Assembly (NCBI GenBank): GCA_964036045.1
Contig: OZ038389.1
Coordinates: 63,316,359 to 63,380,358, forward strand
Source: Eutreptiella sp. 'Long Island Sound 2002'
Lineage: Eukaryota; Euglenozoa; Euglenophyceae; Eutreptiales; Eutreptiaceae
Direction: 5' to 3'
Length of the DNA: 64,000 nt
The translations under genes and the position numbers were made by a program. Every line of letters starts with the position of its first letter. The stretch's first letter is position 1. Shown in pieces: positions 49,501-59,500 of the stretch. The notes under the pieces were generated by a model. It saw nothing but the letters and a program-made list of their open reading frames with translations. It did no database searches and was not told the origin of the DNA.

Positions 49501-52134
49501 CCGAGTGGGGCAGGGCCCCGTGCGACCGCCGTGGGGCTGGGCCCCAGAAGCCGAGTGGGGCAGGGCCCCGTGCGACCGCCGAGGGGCTGGGCCCCAGAAG
49601 CCGAGTGGGGCAGGGCCCCGTGCGATCACCGACCGCCGTGGGGCTGGGCCCCAGAAGCCGAGTGGGGCAGGGCCCCGTGCGACCGCCGTGGGGCTGGGCC
49701 CCAGAAGCCGAGTGGGGCAGGGCCCCGTGCGACCGCTGAGGGGCTGGGCCCCAGAAGCCGAGTGGGGCAGGGCCCCGTGCGACCGCCGAGGGGCTGGGCC
49801 CCAGAAGCCGAGTGGGGCAGGGCCCCGTGCCACCGCCGAGGGGCTGGGCCCCAGAAGCCGAGTGGGGCAGGGCCCCGTGCGACCGCCGAGGGGCTGGGCC
49901 CCAGAAGCCGAGTGGGGCAGGGCCCCGTGCCACCGCCGAGGGGCTGGGCCCCAGAAGCCGAGTGGGGCAGGGCCCCGTGCGACCGCCGAGGGGCTGGGCC
50001 CCAGAAGCCGAGTGGGGCAGGGCCCCGTGCGACCGCCGAGGGGCTGGGCCCCAGAAGCCGAGTGGGGCAGGGCCCCGTGCGACCGCCGAGGGGCTGGGCC
50101 CCAGAAGCCGAGTGGGGCAAGGCCCCGTGCGAACGCCGAGGGGCTGGGCCCCAGAAGCCGAGTGGGGCAGGGCCCCGTGCGACCGCCGAGGGGCTGGGCC
50201 CCAGAAGCCGAGTGGGGCAAGGCCCCGTGCGACCGCCGTGGGGCTGGGCCCCAGAAGCCGAGTGGGGCAGGGCCCCGTGCGACCGCCGAGGGGCTGGGCC
50301 CCAGAAGCCGAGTGGGGCAGGGCCCCGTGCGATCACCGAGGGGCTGGGCCCCAGAAGCCGAGTGGGGCAGGGCCCCGTGCGATCACCGAGGGGCTGGGCC
50401 CCAGAAGCCGAGTGGGGCAGGGCCCCGTGCGATCACCGAGGGGCTGGGCCCCAGAAGCCGAGTGGGGCAGGGCCCCGTGCGACCGCCTTGGGGCTGGGCC
50501 CCAGAAGCCGAGTGGGGCAGGGCCCTGTGCGAACGCCGTGGGGCTGGGCCCCAGAAGCCGAGAGGGGCAGGGCCCCGTGCGACCGCCGAGGTGCTGGGCC
50601 CCAGAAGCCGAGTGGGGCAGGGCCCCGTGCGACCGCCGTGGTGCTGGGCCCCAGAAGCCGAGTGGGGCAGGGCCCCGTGCGACCGCCGTGGGGCTGGGCC
50701 CCAGAAGCCGAGTGGGGCAGGGCCCCAGAAGCCGAGTGGGGCAGGGCCCCGTGCGAGCGCCGTGGGGCTGGGCCCCAGAAGCCGAGTGGGGCAGGGCCTT
50801 GTGCGACCGGCGAGGGGCTGGGCCCCAGAAGCCGAGTGGGGCAGGGCCCCGTGCGACCGCCGAGGGGCTCGGCCCCAGAAGCCGAGTGGGGCAGGGCCCC
50901 GTGCGATCACCGACCGCCGTGGGGCTGGGCCCCAGAAGCCGAGTGGGGCAGGGCCCCGTGCGACCGCCGTGTGGCTGGGCCCCAGAAGCCGAGTGGGGCA
51001 GGGCCCCGTGCGACCGCCGTGGGGCTGGGCCCCAGAAGCCGAGTGGGGCAGGGCCCCGTGCGACCGCCGAGGGGCTGGGCCCCAGAAGCCGAGTGGGGCA
51101 GGGCCCCGTGCCACCGCCGAGGGGCTGGGCCCCAGAAGCCGAGTGGGGCAGGGCCCCGTGCGACCGCCGAGGGGCTGGGCCCCAGAAGCCGAGTGGGGCA
51201 GGGCCCCGTGCGACCGCCGAGGGGCTGGGCCCCAGAAGCCGTGTGGGGCAGGGCCCCGTGCCACCGCCGAGGGGCTGGGCCCCAGAAGCCGAGTGGGGTC
51301 GGGCCCCGTGCGACCGCCGTGGGGCTGGGCCCCAGAAGCCGAGTGGGGCAGGGCCCCGTGCGACCGCCGTGGTGCTGGGCCCCGGAAGCCGAGTGGGGCA
51401 GGGCCCCGTGCGACCGCCGAGGGGCTGGGCCCCAGAAGCCGAGTGGGGCAGGGCCCCGTGCGACCGCCGTGGGGCTGGGCCCCAGAAGCCGAGTGGGGCA
51501 GGGCCCCGTGCGACCGCCGAGGGGCTGGGCCCCAGAAGCCAAGTGGGGCAGGGCCCCTAGCGACCGCCGTGGGGCTGGGCCCCAGAAGCCGAGTGGGGCA
51601 GGGCCCCGTGCGACCGCCGAGGGGCTGGGCCCCAGAAGCCGAGAGGGGCAGGGCCCCGTGCGACCGCCGAGGGGCTGGGCCCCAGAAGCCGAGTGGGGCA
51701 GGGCCCCGTGCGACCGCCGTGGGGCTGGGCCCCGTGCGACCGCCGTGGGGCTGGGCCCCAGAAGCTGAGTGGGGCAGGGCCCCGTGCGATCACCGAGGGG
51801 CTGGGCGCCAGAAGCCGAGTGGGGCAGGGCCCCGTGCGACCGCCGAGGGGCTGGGCCCCAGAAGCTGAGTGGGGCAGGGCCCCGTGCGACCGCCGAGGGG
51901 CTGGGCCCCAGAAGCCGAGTGGGGCAGGGCCCCGTGCGACCGCCGAGGGGCTGGGCCCCAGAAGCCGAGTGGGGCAGGGCCCCGTGCGACCGCCGAGGGG
52001 CTGGGCCCGAGAAGCCGAGTGGGGCAGGGCCCCGTGCGACCGCCGAGGCGCTGGGCCCCAGAAGCCGAGTGGGGCAGGGCCCCGTGCGACCGCCGTGGGG
52101 CTGGGCCCCAGAAGCCGAGTGGGGCAGAGCCCCG
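46590..52134. repeat. 50-bp tandem array, about 110 copies
   Basis: CTGGGCCCCAGAAGCCGAGT recurs every 50 bases. Each unit is a dimer of about 25 bp with two similar dyads, GGGGCAGGGCCCC and GGGGCTGGGCCCC, joined by variable spacers (GTGCGACCGCCGA, GTGCGATCACCGA, GTGCGAACGCCGA or GTGCGACCGCCGT) and by AGAAGCCGAGT. Variant units recur in order, which points to higher-order repeats: 49024 onward matches 50331 onward. Since 50 is not a multiple of three and the unit lacks stops, very long ORFs (up to 1,775 codons) appear in several frames on both strands. They are not genes. Confidence 0.95.
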
Positions 52135-52135
52135 T

Positions 52136-52405
52136 TGAAGCAGGTCACAACCCTACCCTGGCATTTTACCCCTAAGGGAGCATTATTTGGCCCTATATAT
52201 GGGATATATGTGGGATAGGGTATATCATATTCCATTTCCTTGTTAGGAATATAGGATGTGGGATGGATAAGGCAATCATGGATGTTTAGTAGTTATATCA
52301 ATTAGTGGATGATAGGGTGGATTTCTCATATGTGCATATCAGGTATTTCATTGGCTATGTGTACCATATCTGTTTGCAGGATACTATTCAGTCAACACTA
52401 TCGTT
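52136..52405 (+). other. Leader of element 3
   Basis: It begins TGAAGCAGG directly at the end of the 50-bp array; element 2's LTR also begins TGAAGC. It contains a TATA-like CCTATATATGGG (about 52191) and ends with a splice-acceptor-like TGTTTGCAG (about 52371-52379) before the gag ATG. It may be a short or truncated 5' LTR plus leader; no matching 3' copy lies inside the window. Confidence 0.4.
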
Positions 52406-55400
52406 ATGTCTTCTATGCCAAGCAATGTTGCTGCCCATGCCACTGCGACCTCTGCTCCTGACCACCCGGTCTGGTTTCATGGTAGCAGAGGCGAAAATTT
52501 TTCGTCTCTGTTGGGCGCTTGGCATCGCGGAAAGCGATCGGTCCGCGAAATCGTGGACCAGATTCAAGTCAAAATCTCTTCCCCGGGAGGGATAGCTGAG
52601 GGTGTACAGGTCCCCACTCTCAGGACCTCCTCGGCCCTGACCCCATCGACCGGGCAGGGGCCGCAAAAACGGGCCAAGCCCCAAGTGGCTACAAATCCTA
52701 AGTTTCCGAAATCCCCGAATGTTCCCATCGGGGCCCCCCATCCTCGAAATCCAGCTGGTGTACCTGGGATGGTTGGGGGGGAAATAGACGGCCACCCTCA
52801 GGGAGCGATAAGAGGACCACAATCGCCTATTATGGGCTCGGGAACCGTTACTAGCGCCGAGAATCGGGCAGTAATCGACCAATTTACTGGGGTGATCGAG
52901 CGTACGAACGCTGCGCCCTCACGCGCTGCCGACTGGGGTACGATGGCTTCGCCAATGGGGCCAATCGTGGTCGACTCTGGCACTCCTCCGTCGCTAGGGG
53001 GGTTGCCAGAGCCTCAGGTCAGAAAAAACCTGTTTGCGGCAGGGCCCATCAGCCCCATTGTTGACCAACTCGACGCTGAAAACCGTCGAGTACTCGCGCT
53101 CACGCCTGATCCCCATGGCCATCTGGGTCCGGCTCGAGAGGCCGTGGCCCTGATCCAGCAAGCCCTGTCGGGGACTAGGCAGAACCCCACTGTGGTGGAA
53201 TCGTCGCCCACTCCAAGAAGTGGATCGCGGCGGTTTCCCTCCCTGGTGGAGGAATCTCCTGCCTTGGGAGCGTATCCCAATCCCCCGAGCGGATCCAGGC
53301 TAAATCCTACGATCATCGAGGAGTCCCCCGCGCAAATCGAGGAGGATGAGTGTGACCAGTGGTTCCCCCTGGCGGTGGAGCAGTGGAACGACGATGAGGA
53401 GGAGGAGATTGGAGTGTTGGAACGTCATGAACTCCATCATTCCCCTATTTCCGTTGCCTCGTCGCCTGCACCTCCTGAACCTATGTCAGGGACCAGGGAT
53501 CGCCCCATGCTGGTGGAAGAATCCCCGGCCCCCCACTACATCACGGTGGAGGACTCTCCGGCCCCTCAGTTCATTGTTGTGGAAGAGTCCCCGGTGCCTA
53601 TGAGCGGCGTCAAAAACCGCCCGTGTCTTGTCGTGGAATCTCCGGAGCCTGCGGAGGACCGGGCCGGTACTACATCTCCAGTGCCTATGAGTGGCACGAA
53701 AGATCGTCCATCCCTAGTGAATGATTCTCCGGCAATGCCGAAGGTCAACAATCTGAGCTGGGGGGGAGGGAATCAGGTGGAGGGAGGTTCAGCAACCCTC
53801 CCAATAAATTTGGTCTCTCCCCCCACAAATACATCTCCTACGGAGGACCCCCAACTGCCCAATTGGGGGGGGGATCCAGAGGTTGCAACGGGATCGGAGC
53901 CTGTTTTTGCTTCCCATCCGAGAACTCGATCACCTATGGTGGTTCATGAGTCACCACAGTACATTGTGGTGGACGATTCCCCACCCCCACCGCCGCGACC
54001 GAATACTGTTGGTCATGTTCCCCCTCCGCCGTCACCCCGCCACCGCCAGGTGGCTTACATCGAGCACGTGCAGGGAATCCCGCACCTGGTTCGGCCATCT
54101 AATGGTGGGGGTTCGGGGGGGGGACATCCCTCTAGTGGGGGGGCGCCAGCGCCTGTTGCTGCGCGCCCCACACTCCCGTCTCGCCCTGCGGGGGGGCCCT
54201 CTGGTCCCTCCGTGGCAGGGGGGGCTGCTGGGGGGGGCGGTGGTGGCTCATCTCCTCCTCGTGGAGGGGGGGGTCCATCTTTTCGACATTCTGGGGGCCC
54301 CACTCCTACACGGGGGGAGGACGACCTACAGCACACCTGTGGCTGTCCCCGGTGTGTGGTGCACTACGAAACGTGCATCCAATCTCTGATGGCACAGGTG
54401 AGGGACCTGCGAAATCAGAATCTGGAGTTGCAGCGATCCCATCAGGAACTTTCTCAGGCAGTAGCCTCTACCGTGGGCATCAGTCAGTCCTACGGGGACC
54501 GGATGACCCAAATCTTGTCTACGTTGGCTAAGTTTGACGCGGTGGTTCAGGGCTACCAACGGGATTCTAAGGCGGTGGAGGCTAGTGTGTCGGATCATCT
54601 TAAGATGTCCAACGGCAACACGGCTAAGTGCTTTAGCGCAGTGGGGTCGCTCGCTGCACGTTACGCCGCCGTTGCATCTAGGATCGATGCGTGGGACCAC
54701 TGGTACTCCACGCCTGCGGAACCCGTTACGGTGGTCGTACCCCCGCCATCGGCGCCTCCGCCCGTTCCTGATCCTACACCGGCGGCGCCTACGGCGCCCA
54801 TGGGCGCGCCATCCGGTTCATCCGGTGGTGGGTGTGTCCTTCCTTTCTCCGTCCACCCATCCCACGATTGCATCTACCATCCGAACGCTTGTCCGGATTC
54901 GGGGTGGCCGAGGGGGGGGGAAGAACACCACGAACACCCCCACCCCCAAGAACCTACATCGTGGAGGGGAATCGCCGAAAAGCAGAAGGAACGTGCTGTT
55001 CCCGAGTGGAGGGCGACGCCTAAGGGCGAAGAACACCCCACGGAGCCTACGGCCCCGTGGGCCAATGAAGAGGAGAACACCTCTTCGTTGGGGAACATTA
55101 ATCCCCTCACGAAAAATGTTTTCACTTCCCCTGGGAAACCTTCGTACACGCCCTCTCATCCTACGGATACGTGTACCGTCTCTCCAGTGAGGGTTGCACC
55201 AAATGCAAGTGGAGGTGCACCCCCAACCATGGCTCCCCCTGCTTACCACCCGTACCAAATGCCTATGGTGCAAAATAGTTACACCAAAGCGGTGGAGGAT
55301 AGTGATATGCCTAAACCGCAATTTAATGGGCAGCTAGAGTGCTACGACGAGTGGGTGGAGAAGCTTCAACAATGGTTGGGGGGGTGTGATTCCATGTACC

Positions 55401-56557
55401 GAAAAGCCAACGAGGCAAAAATGATTTTGAGTACCTTGCCCCCATGGCTAAAGGCGATCATCAACACCCGGGTTGCCGAGGCCACCCACCACACACGCAC
55501 GGCCCCCACCCTCAAAGAGTTGTGGGACTTTTTGGAACAACGTTTCCACGAGTATGACCCCTCAAGGGCTGATGAAAGGTGGCGAGCCCTCACCCCCAGG
55601 GTGGTTAGAGGGCAAGTGACCCTCATCGACCTCGAAGATTTCTATGCTCGTTGGCAACGTTTGTTGCCTCTGAGCAATGAGACTCGTCCCCACGTGATCC
55701 GGGAGCAGCTCCTAAGCAAGCTCCCGTGGATCAAGGAGAAGGTCGTCAAGCAAGAGGCTAAGAATAGCCCAGACAGCTATGTGGTGGATTTTAGTGGCCT
55801 TGACCCTTCGCCGGGTCGCGCCCCATTCGAAAAAGAACTCAGGAAATATAGCGCTCAAGCTTGCACTACGGTTCCTGAGATTGTTTCCTATTCGGGGCCG
55901 GGGGTGATAGTTGACTGCAAAGACCCGGCTCTCCAGGAGTGGATCTTGAAACTCAACAACACACCTCACACACGCGGCTACACCATGAAAGTGGAGCAAC
56001 GTAGGCCTCGTTTGAAGCCTGCGGAAATCTACGCCCTTGCCCATAAAAGCGTGTCGGAGAGGGAAGCTCTCGAACGCCTCAATAAAGGAGACAAGACGAC
56101 GGTGACGTACACTCATCGCCCTTCTCACAATAAAACCGCGGTGAATGCGGTTAATGCGGAGGCTACGGCGGACCCTGACACCTCCGAACCCGCTGACACC
56201 TCCGTCAACGCCGTGGGTCACTCTAAACCTCCGGCGAAGAAACCCGTCGACCCCGGGGCTAAACCGCCACCTACCTTTTGGGTTCCGTGTTCCAAACATT
56301 GGAAAACACGTAAACAAACGGATATGGACATGTCTTGGATTGATTGGGGTGCCACCAATACCACCCTTTGGACGTGTAAGCCTAATTCTCCGTGCAATGA
56401 CACTCATTGGAACATTGCGGGTAAGTCTAAAGGTGGTAAGCCTAAGGGTGGCGATAAGGGTGGCGGTGGTGATAAGGGTGGTGGTGGTTATAAGGGTGGC
56501 GGCGGCAAGGGCGATAAAGGAGGCAAGGGAGCGCCGAACGGGCGCGGACGTTGGTAG
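52406..56557 (+). CDS. gag: gag of element 3
   Basis: 1,383 residues from ATG 52406 (MSSMPSNVAAHATATSAPD) to TAG 56555-56557. Order: a polar N-terminus; a stretch with about ten degenerate repeats of a VEESPAP motif with PMSGTRDRP spacers (about 53180-54000); a Pro/Gly-rich segment; a Cys-rich motif HTCGCPRCVVHYETC and a coiled coil (about 54370-54600); a capsid-like domain starting KPQFNGQLECYDEWVEKLQQWL (55314 onward); a Cys/His cluster near the end (CSKHWKTRK, then CKPNSPCNDTHW); and a Gly/Lys-rich tail (GGGGDKGGGGYKGGGGKGDK). It should form particles and bind RNA. It is much longer than usual for Ty3/gypsy Gag, mainly because of the low-complexity N-terminal half. Confidence 0.85.
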   Translation: MSSMPSNVAAHATATSAPDHPVWFHGSRGENFSSLLGAWHRGKRSVREIVDQIQVKISSPGGIAEGVQVPTLRTSSALTPSTGQGPQKRAKPQVATNPKFPKSPNVPIGAPHPRNPAGVPGMVGGEIDGHPQGAIRGPQSPIMGSGTVTSAENRAVIDQFTGVIERTNAAPSRAADWGTMASPMGPIVVDSGTPPSLGGLPEPQVRKNLFAAGPISPIVDQLDAENRRVLALTPDPHGHLGPAREAVALIQQALSGTRQNPTVVESSPTPRSGSRRFPSLVEESPALGAYPNPPSGSRLNPTIIEESPAQIEEDECDQWFPLAVEQWNDDEEEEIGVLERHELHHSPISVASSPAPPEPMSGTRDRPMLVEESPAPHYITVEDSPAPQFIVVEESPVPMSGVKNRPCLVVESPEPAEDRAGTTSPVPMSGTKDRPSLVNDSPAMPKVNNLSWGGGNQVEGGSATLPINLVSPPTNTSPTEDPQLPNWGGDPEVATGSEPVFASHPRTRSPMVVHESPQYIVVDDSPPPPPRPNTVGHVPPPPSPRHRQVAYIEHVQGIPHLVRPSNGGGSGGGHPSSGGAPAPVAARPTLPSRPAGGPSGPSVAGGAAGGGGGGSSPPRGGGGPSFRHSGGPTPTRGEDDLQHTCGCPRCVVHYETCIQSLMAQVRDLRNQNLELQRSHQELSQAVASTVGISQSYGDRMTQILSTLAKFDAVVQGYQRDSKAVEASVSDHLKMSNGNTAKCFSAVGSLAARYAAVASRIDAWDHWYSTPAEPVTVVVPPPSAPPPVPDPTPAAPTAPMGAPSGSSGGGCVLPFSVHPSHDCIYHPNACPDSGWPRGGEEHHEHPHPQEPTSWRGIAEKQKERAVPEWRATPKGEEHPTEPTAPWANEEENTSSLGNINPLTKNVFTSPGKPSYTPSHPTDTCTVSPVRVAPNASGGAPPTMAPPAYHPYQMPMVQNSYTKAVEDSDMPKPQFNGQLECYDEWVEKLQQWLGGCDSMYRKANEAKMILSTLPPWLKAIINTRVAEATHHTRTAPTLKELWDFLEQRFHEYDPSRADERWRALTPRVVRGQVTLIDLEDFYARWQRLLPLSNETRPHVIREQLLSKLPWIKEKVVKQEAKNSPDSYVVDFSGLDPSPGRAPFEKELRKYSAQACTTVPEIVSYSGPGVIVDCKDPALQEWILKLNNTPHTRGYTMKVEQRRPRLKPAEIYALAHKSVSEREALERLNKGDKTTVTYTHRPSHNKTAVNAVNAEATADPDTSEPADTSVNAVGHSKPPAKKPVDPGAKPPPTFWVPCSKHWKTRKQTDMDMSWIDWGATNTTLWTCKPNSPCNDTHWNIAGKSKGGKPKGGDKGGGGDKGGGGYKGGGGKGDKGGKGAPNGRGRW
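56555..56557 (+). promoter_or_regulatory. In-frame UAG between gag and pol of element 3
   Basis: Context UGG UAG AGG UGC. The frame stays open for 4,974 bases after it. The nominal pol start at 56618 is GTG; the first in-frame ATG is at 56642, before the protease region, so reinitiation is an alternative to readthrough. Confidence 0.7.
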
Positions 56558-59500
56558 AGGTGCCCAGAGGCGCCCCCTTCGAAAGAAGAAAACCTCGGGC
56601 ACCCCTGTGACACTACCGTGGCTCTCGTTCCATCGAGAGTCATGAAGGGGCATATAGTGACTAGTGAGATTCAAACCGAACTTTCCGTTCAGGTTGTTTT
56701 GCCCAATGGAGAACGCAAGGCCCTCCGTGTTTTGGTGGATTTTGGGTGCCAAGCGGTCGCTTTGGCCAACCCCAATGTTTTTGGAGACCAACTCTCCGAA
56801 AAATATGAATCCCCCCAACGGAGGCGCCTACTCCAAGCCGATAATGAGACGCCTTTGCCGGGGGGGGACGAGCAAATAGACGTCAAAATTCAATTTACGG
56901 GGGTTGTGGATGGTAGTGTTTCACTTCCTCGTGTTGCCCAGTATGGCGTGTCCCCGTACCTTGTCCCGAATTTACCTTGGGATATGGTTTTGGGGCACCC
57001 ATGGGGTTACGAACATTGTGTGAGCCATTTTGCCCGTTTCAATTGTTTGTACTCTCACCATCCAGTGCACTCCCGTTTTTGGATTGAGGACTTCCGTGAG
57101 GCTCCACGAACCGGCAAACCATTTTTGGTGAAACCCATTCATGGTAAGGTGTCACGTCAGTCCGTGTGGGGCCTAACCGTTCCAGTCATTGGGGCGGTCG
57201 CTCCTACGCACCCTGCCCCGGCCATTGTGGTTACGCCCCCTGGTGGCGAACCGCCTAACCGTGTTGAGGCCGAGAAACACATATCCTATGCCTTGACCGC
57301 TTCCTCCGTGGCCCCCGTACAGGACCGGGCTTGTGCTTTGGAGCTCGTTGAATTTGCTCCCGAAGCCCTTGCCCGTGATGTTCTACCTACGCGGCGTGAT
57401 GGGTCCATGTGGACCCAGTCTGACTATGGCCTCACGCCATATTGGGCCGCACGTGTCAAAAAACAATTTGGCAAAAACCCCGACGTGGACGCCTTCAATA
57501 GGGTCCCGGGTATGGCCCAGGCTACCCGTTGGGTTTCGCCGCTTGAAGATTTCTTTTCCACTCCCGCGGACCCCTCCAAATTATATTGGATGTGCCCTCC
57601 CTATCATCGGTTTTCCGATTGTGTTCGGAAAATTCGGCAGGAAAAACTACGAGCCATCGTCGTAGGGCCGAAGTGGACACATAGGGAGTGGTGGAAACCC
57701 CTTATGGAAATTACTTTGCAAGGGTACCACCTTCCTGGGCCAGAGACTAAAGCCTGTCTCTATCAGAATGACCACCTCACGCCCCTTCCTCAACGGGGTT
57801 GGTCCACGGTGGCGCTATACGTGGACGGTGGTATTGCGGAGGAAAATTTGGCGGCCACTAAATGTCATGTGGCCTCCGTTTTGGCACCGGCCGTCTCTAA
57901 CCCCAACGCGGATGGCGAGCCGGGCATGACCTCGGAGGAGGAGTCGGAGGATGAAAGGGTGCCTAACCATTTGGCTTCGGTGCGCACCCTCACGTATCAG
58001 GCGACCCATAAAGAACTCCTCGCACCCGTTACTCTTGATCCTACCCCCGAAGATTTGGAGGAACAAGAATGCGTGCGTTCACGCATTGCGAAAATTGAGC
58101 GAGAGTTATTGGGTGGGAGGGCCACTACCGTTAAGCGTTACCGAAAACGTAAAGGCGCCACACGATTGTTGGCGGCTTCTCGTGTGGGTGGCGTTGTCAC
58201 CACCCAAGAGCCTATTGTGTCTCCGGAGGTGGAGCTCATGAGGAAACGCATCCTCGCGGACTACGAGCGGGATGTTTTTAGTGGGGAGGTTCGTCTCCGT
58301 CCGGACCAGGAACACCCTAAGGTCCGTGGTACGGAGCGGTTGGGGTTTGCTAAACTTGACCTATACCCGAACGCCAAACCCAAATCCGTAAAACCTATAC
58401 GGTTGGTGGGGGAGCGTGCCGCGGCGGAGCAAGAAATAGTGGAGGACTTTTTGGCTCGTGGCTGGATTGAGCCGTGTCCTGCCTCCGAATGGGCGTCCAA
58501 CGGTTTCGTTGTGCCCAAGAAAGAGAAAGGAAAATGGCGCCTCGTGGTGGACTACCGCCAACTTAATGAGGCTACCTTGCCCGACGCACACCCCCTCCCC
58601 CTCATAGAAAACATGTTGGAAAATCAATCCAAACACAAGATTTTCACTATTGTGGACTTGAGTAAAGGGTTTCATCAAATTCCCCTTCACCCTGAATCCC
58701 GGGCTAAGACCGCCATGAATTTGGCGGGTAAGCGATACCAGTGGCGTGTTATGCCTATGGGTATCAAGAATGGGCCCGCTATTTTTCAACGGGTCATGGA
58801 CCATGTTTTGCAGGGTTTGGATTGTGCGGACGTATATATCGATGATATTATTATTGGTTCCTCCGGTGCGACGGAGGAGGAGCTATTGGCTAACCACGAC
58901 CGCGACGTGCGTGCCGTGTTGGATAGGCTACGAAAAGAGGAGTTGGTTGCTTCGGTTAGCAAAACCGATTTCTTTGTTCGTTCGGTTGAGTTTTGTGGCC
59001 ATGTGTTGGAAAATGGCACACGTCGGCCGGCGCCAGGGAAATTGTTGGCGCTTGAGCGTTGGGACAAACCGGATAATGTTCGGGAGCTCCGGGGGTTCTT
59101 GGGGCTCGCCAACTATTATTCGGGCTATGTCCAACACTACGCCTCCATAGCTACCCCTTTGATTAATATGTTGAAGGATTTGCCTAAGCATAAGAATGGC
59201 AAAAAGATCGGCCTGACATGGAATGCTCCGGCTAACGAAGCCTTTCTGAAGCTCAAGCGTGCTATTACGGATATTGTTCCCCTCCAACTGGCCGATTGGG
59301 ATAAGGACTTTGTCCTCACCCCGGACGCTAGTAATTGGGCGGTGGGGGCGGCCCTACAGCAGGAAGGTCCCGATGGTGCCCTACGCCCCCTTGCCTTTTT
59401 CTCCCGCAAATTGTCAGGCAGCCAATTGAATTGGAGCCCTCGAGAGAAAGAATGCTACGCCATAGTGGCGGCGCTTTTAAAATGGCATGGTTGGGTGGGG

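Noticed and set aside
46541-51868. 1,775-codon plus-strand ORF, and other long ORFs on both strands in the same place
   Set aside because: By-product of a stop-free 50-bp unit: frames shift every repeat, and the same peptide repeats appear in several frames on both strands. No start context or domain.
46590-52134. CRISPR array
   Set aside because: Units are contiguous and nearly identical with no unique spacers, and the genome is eukaryotic.
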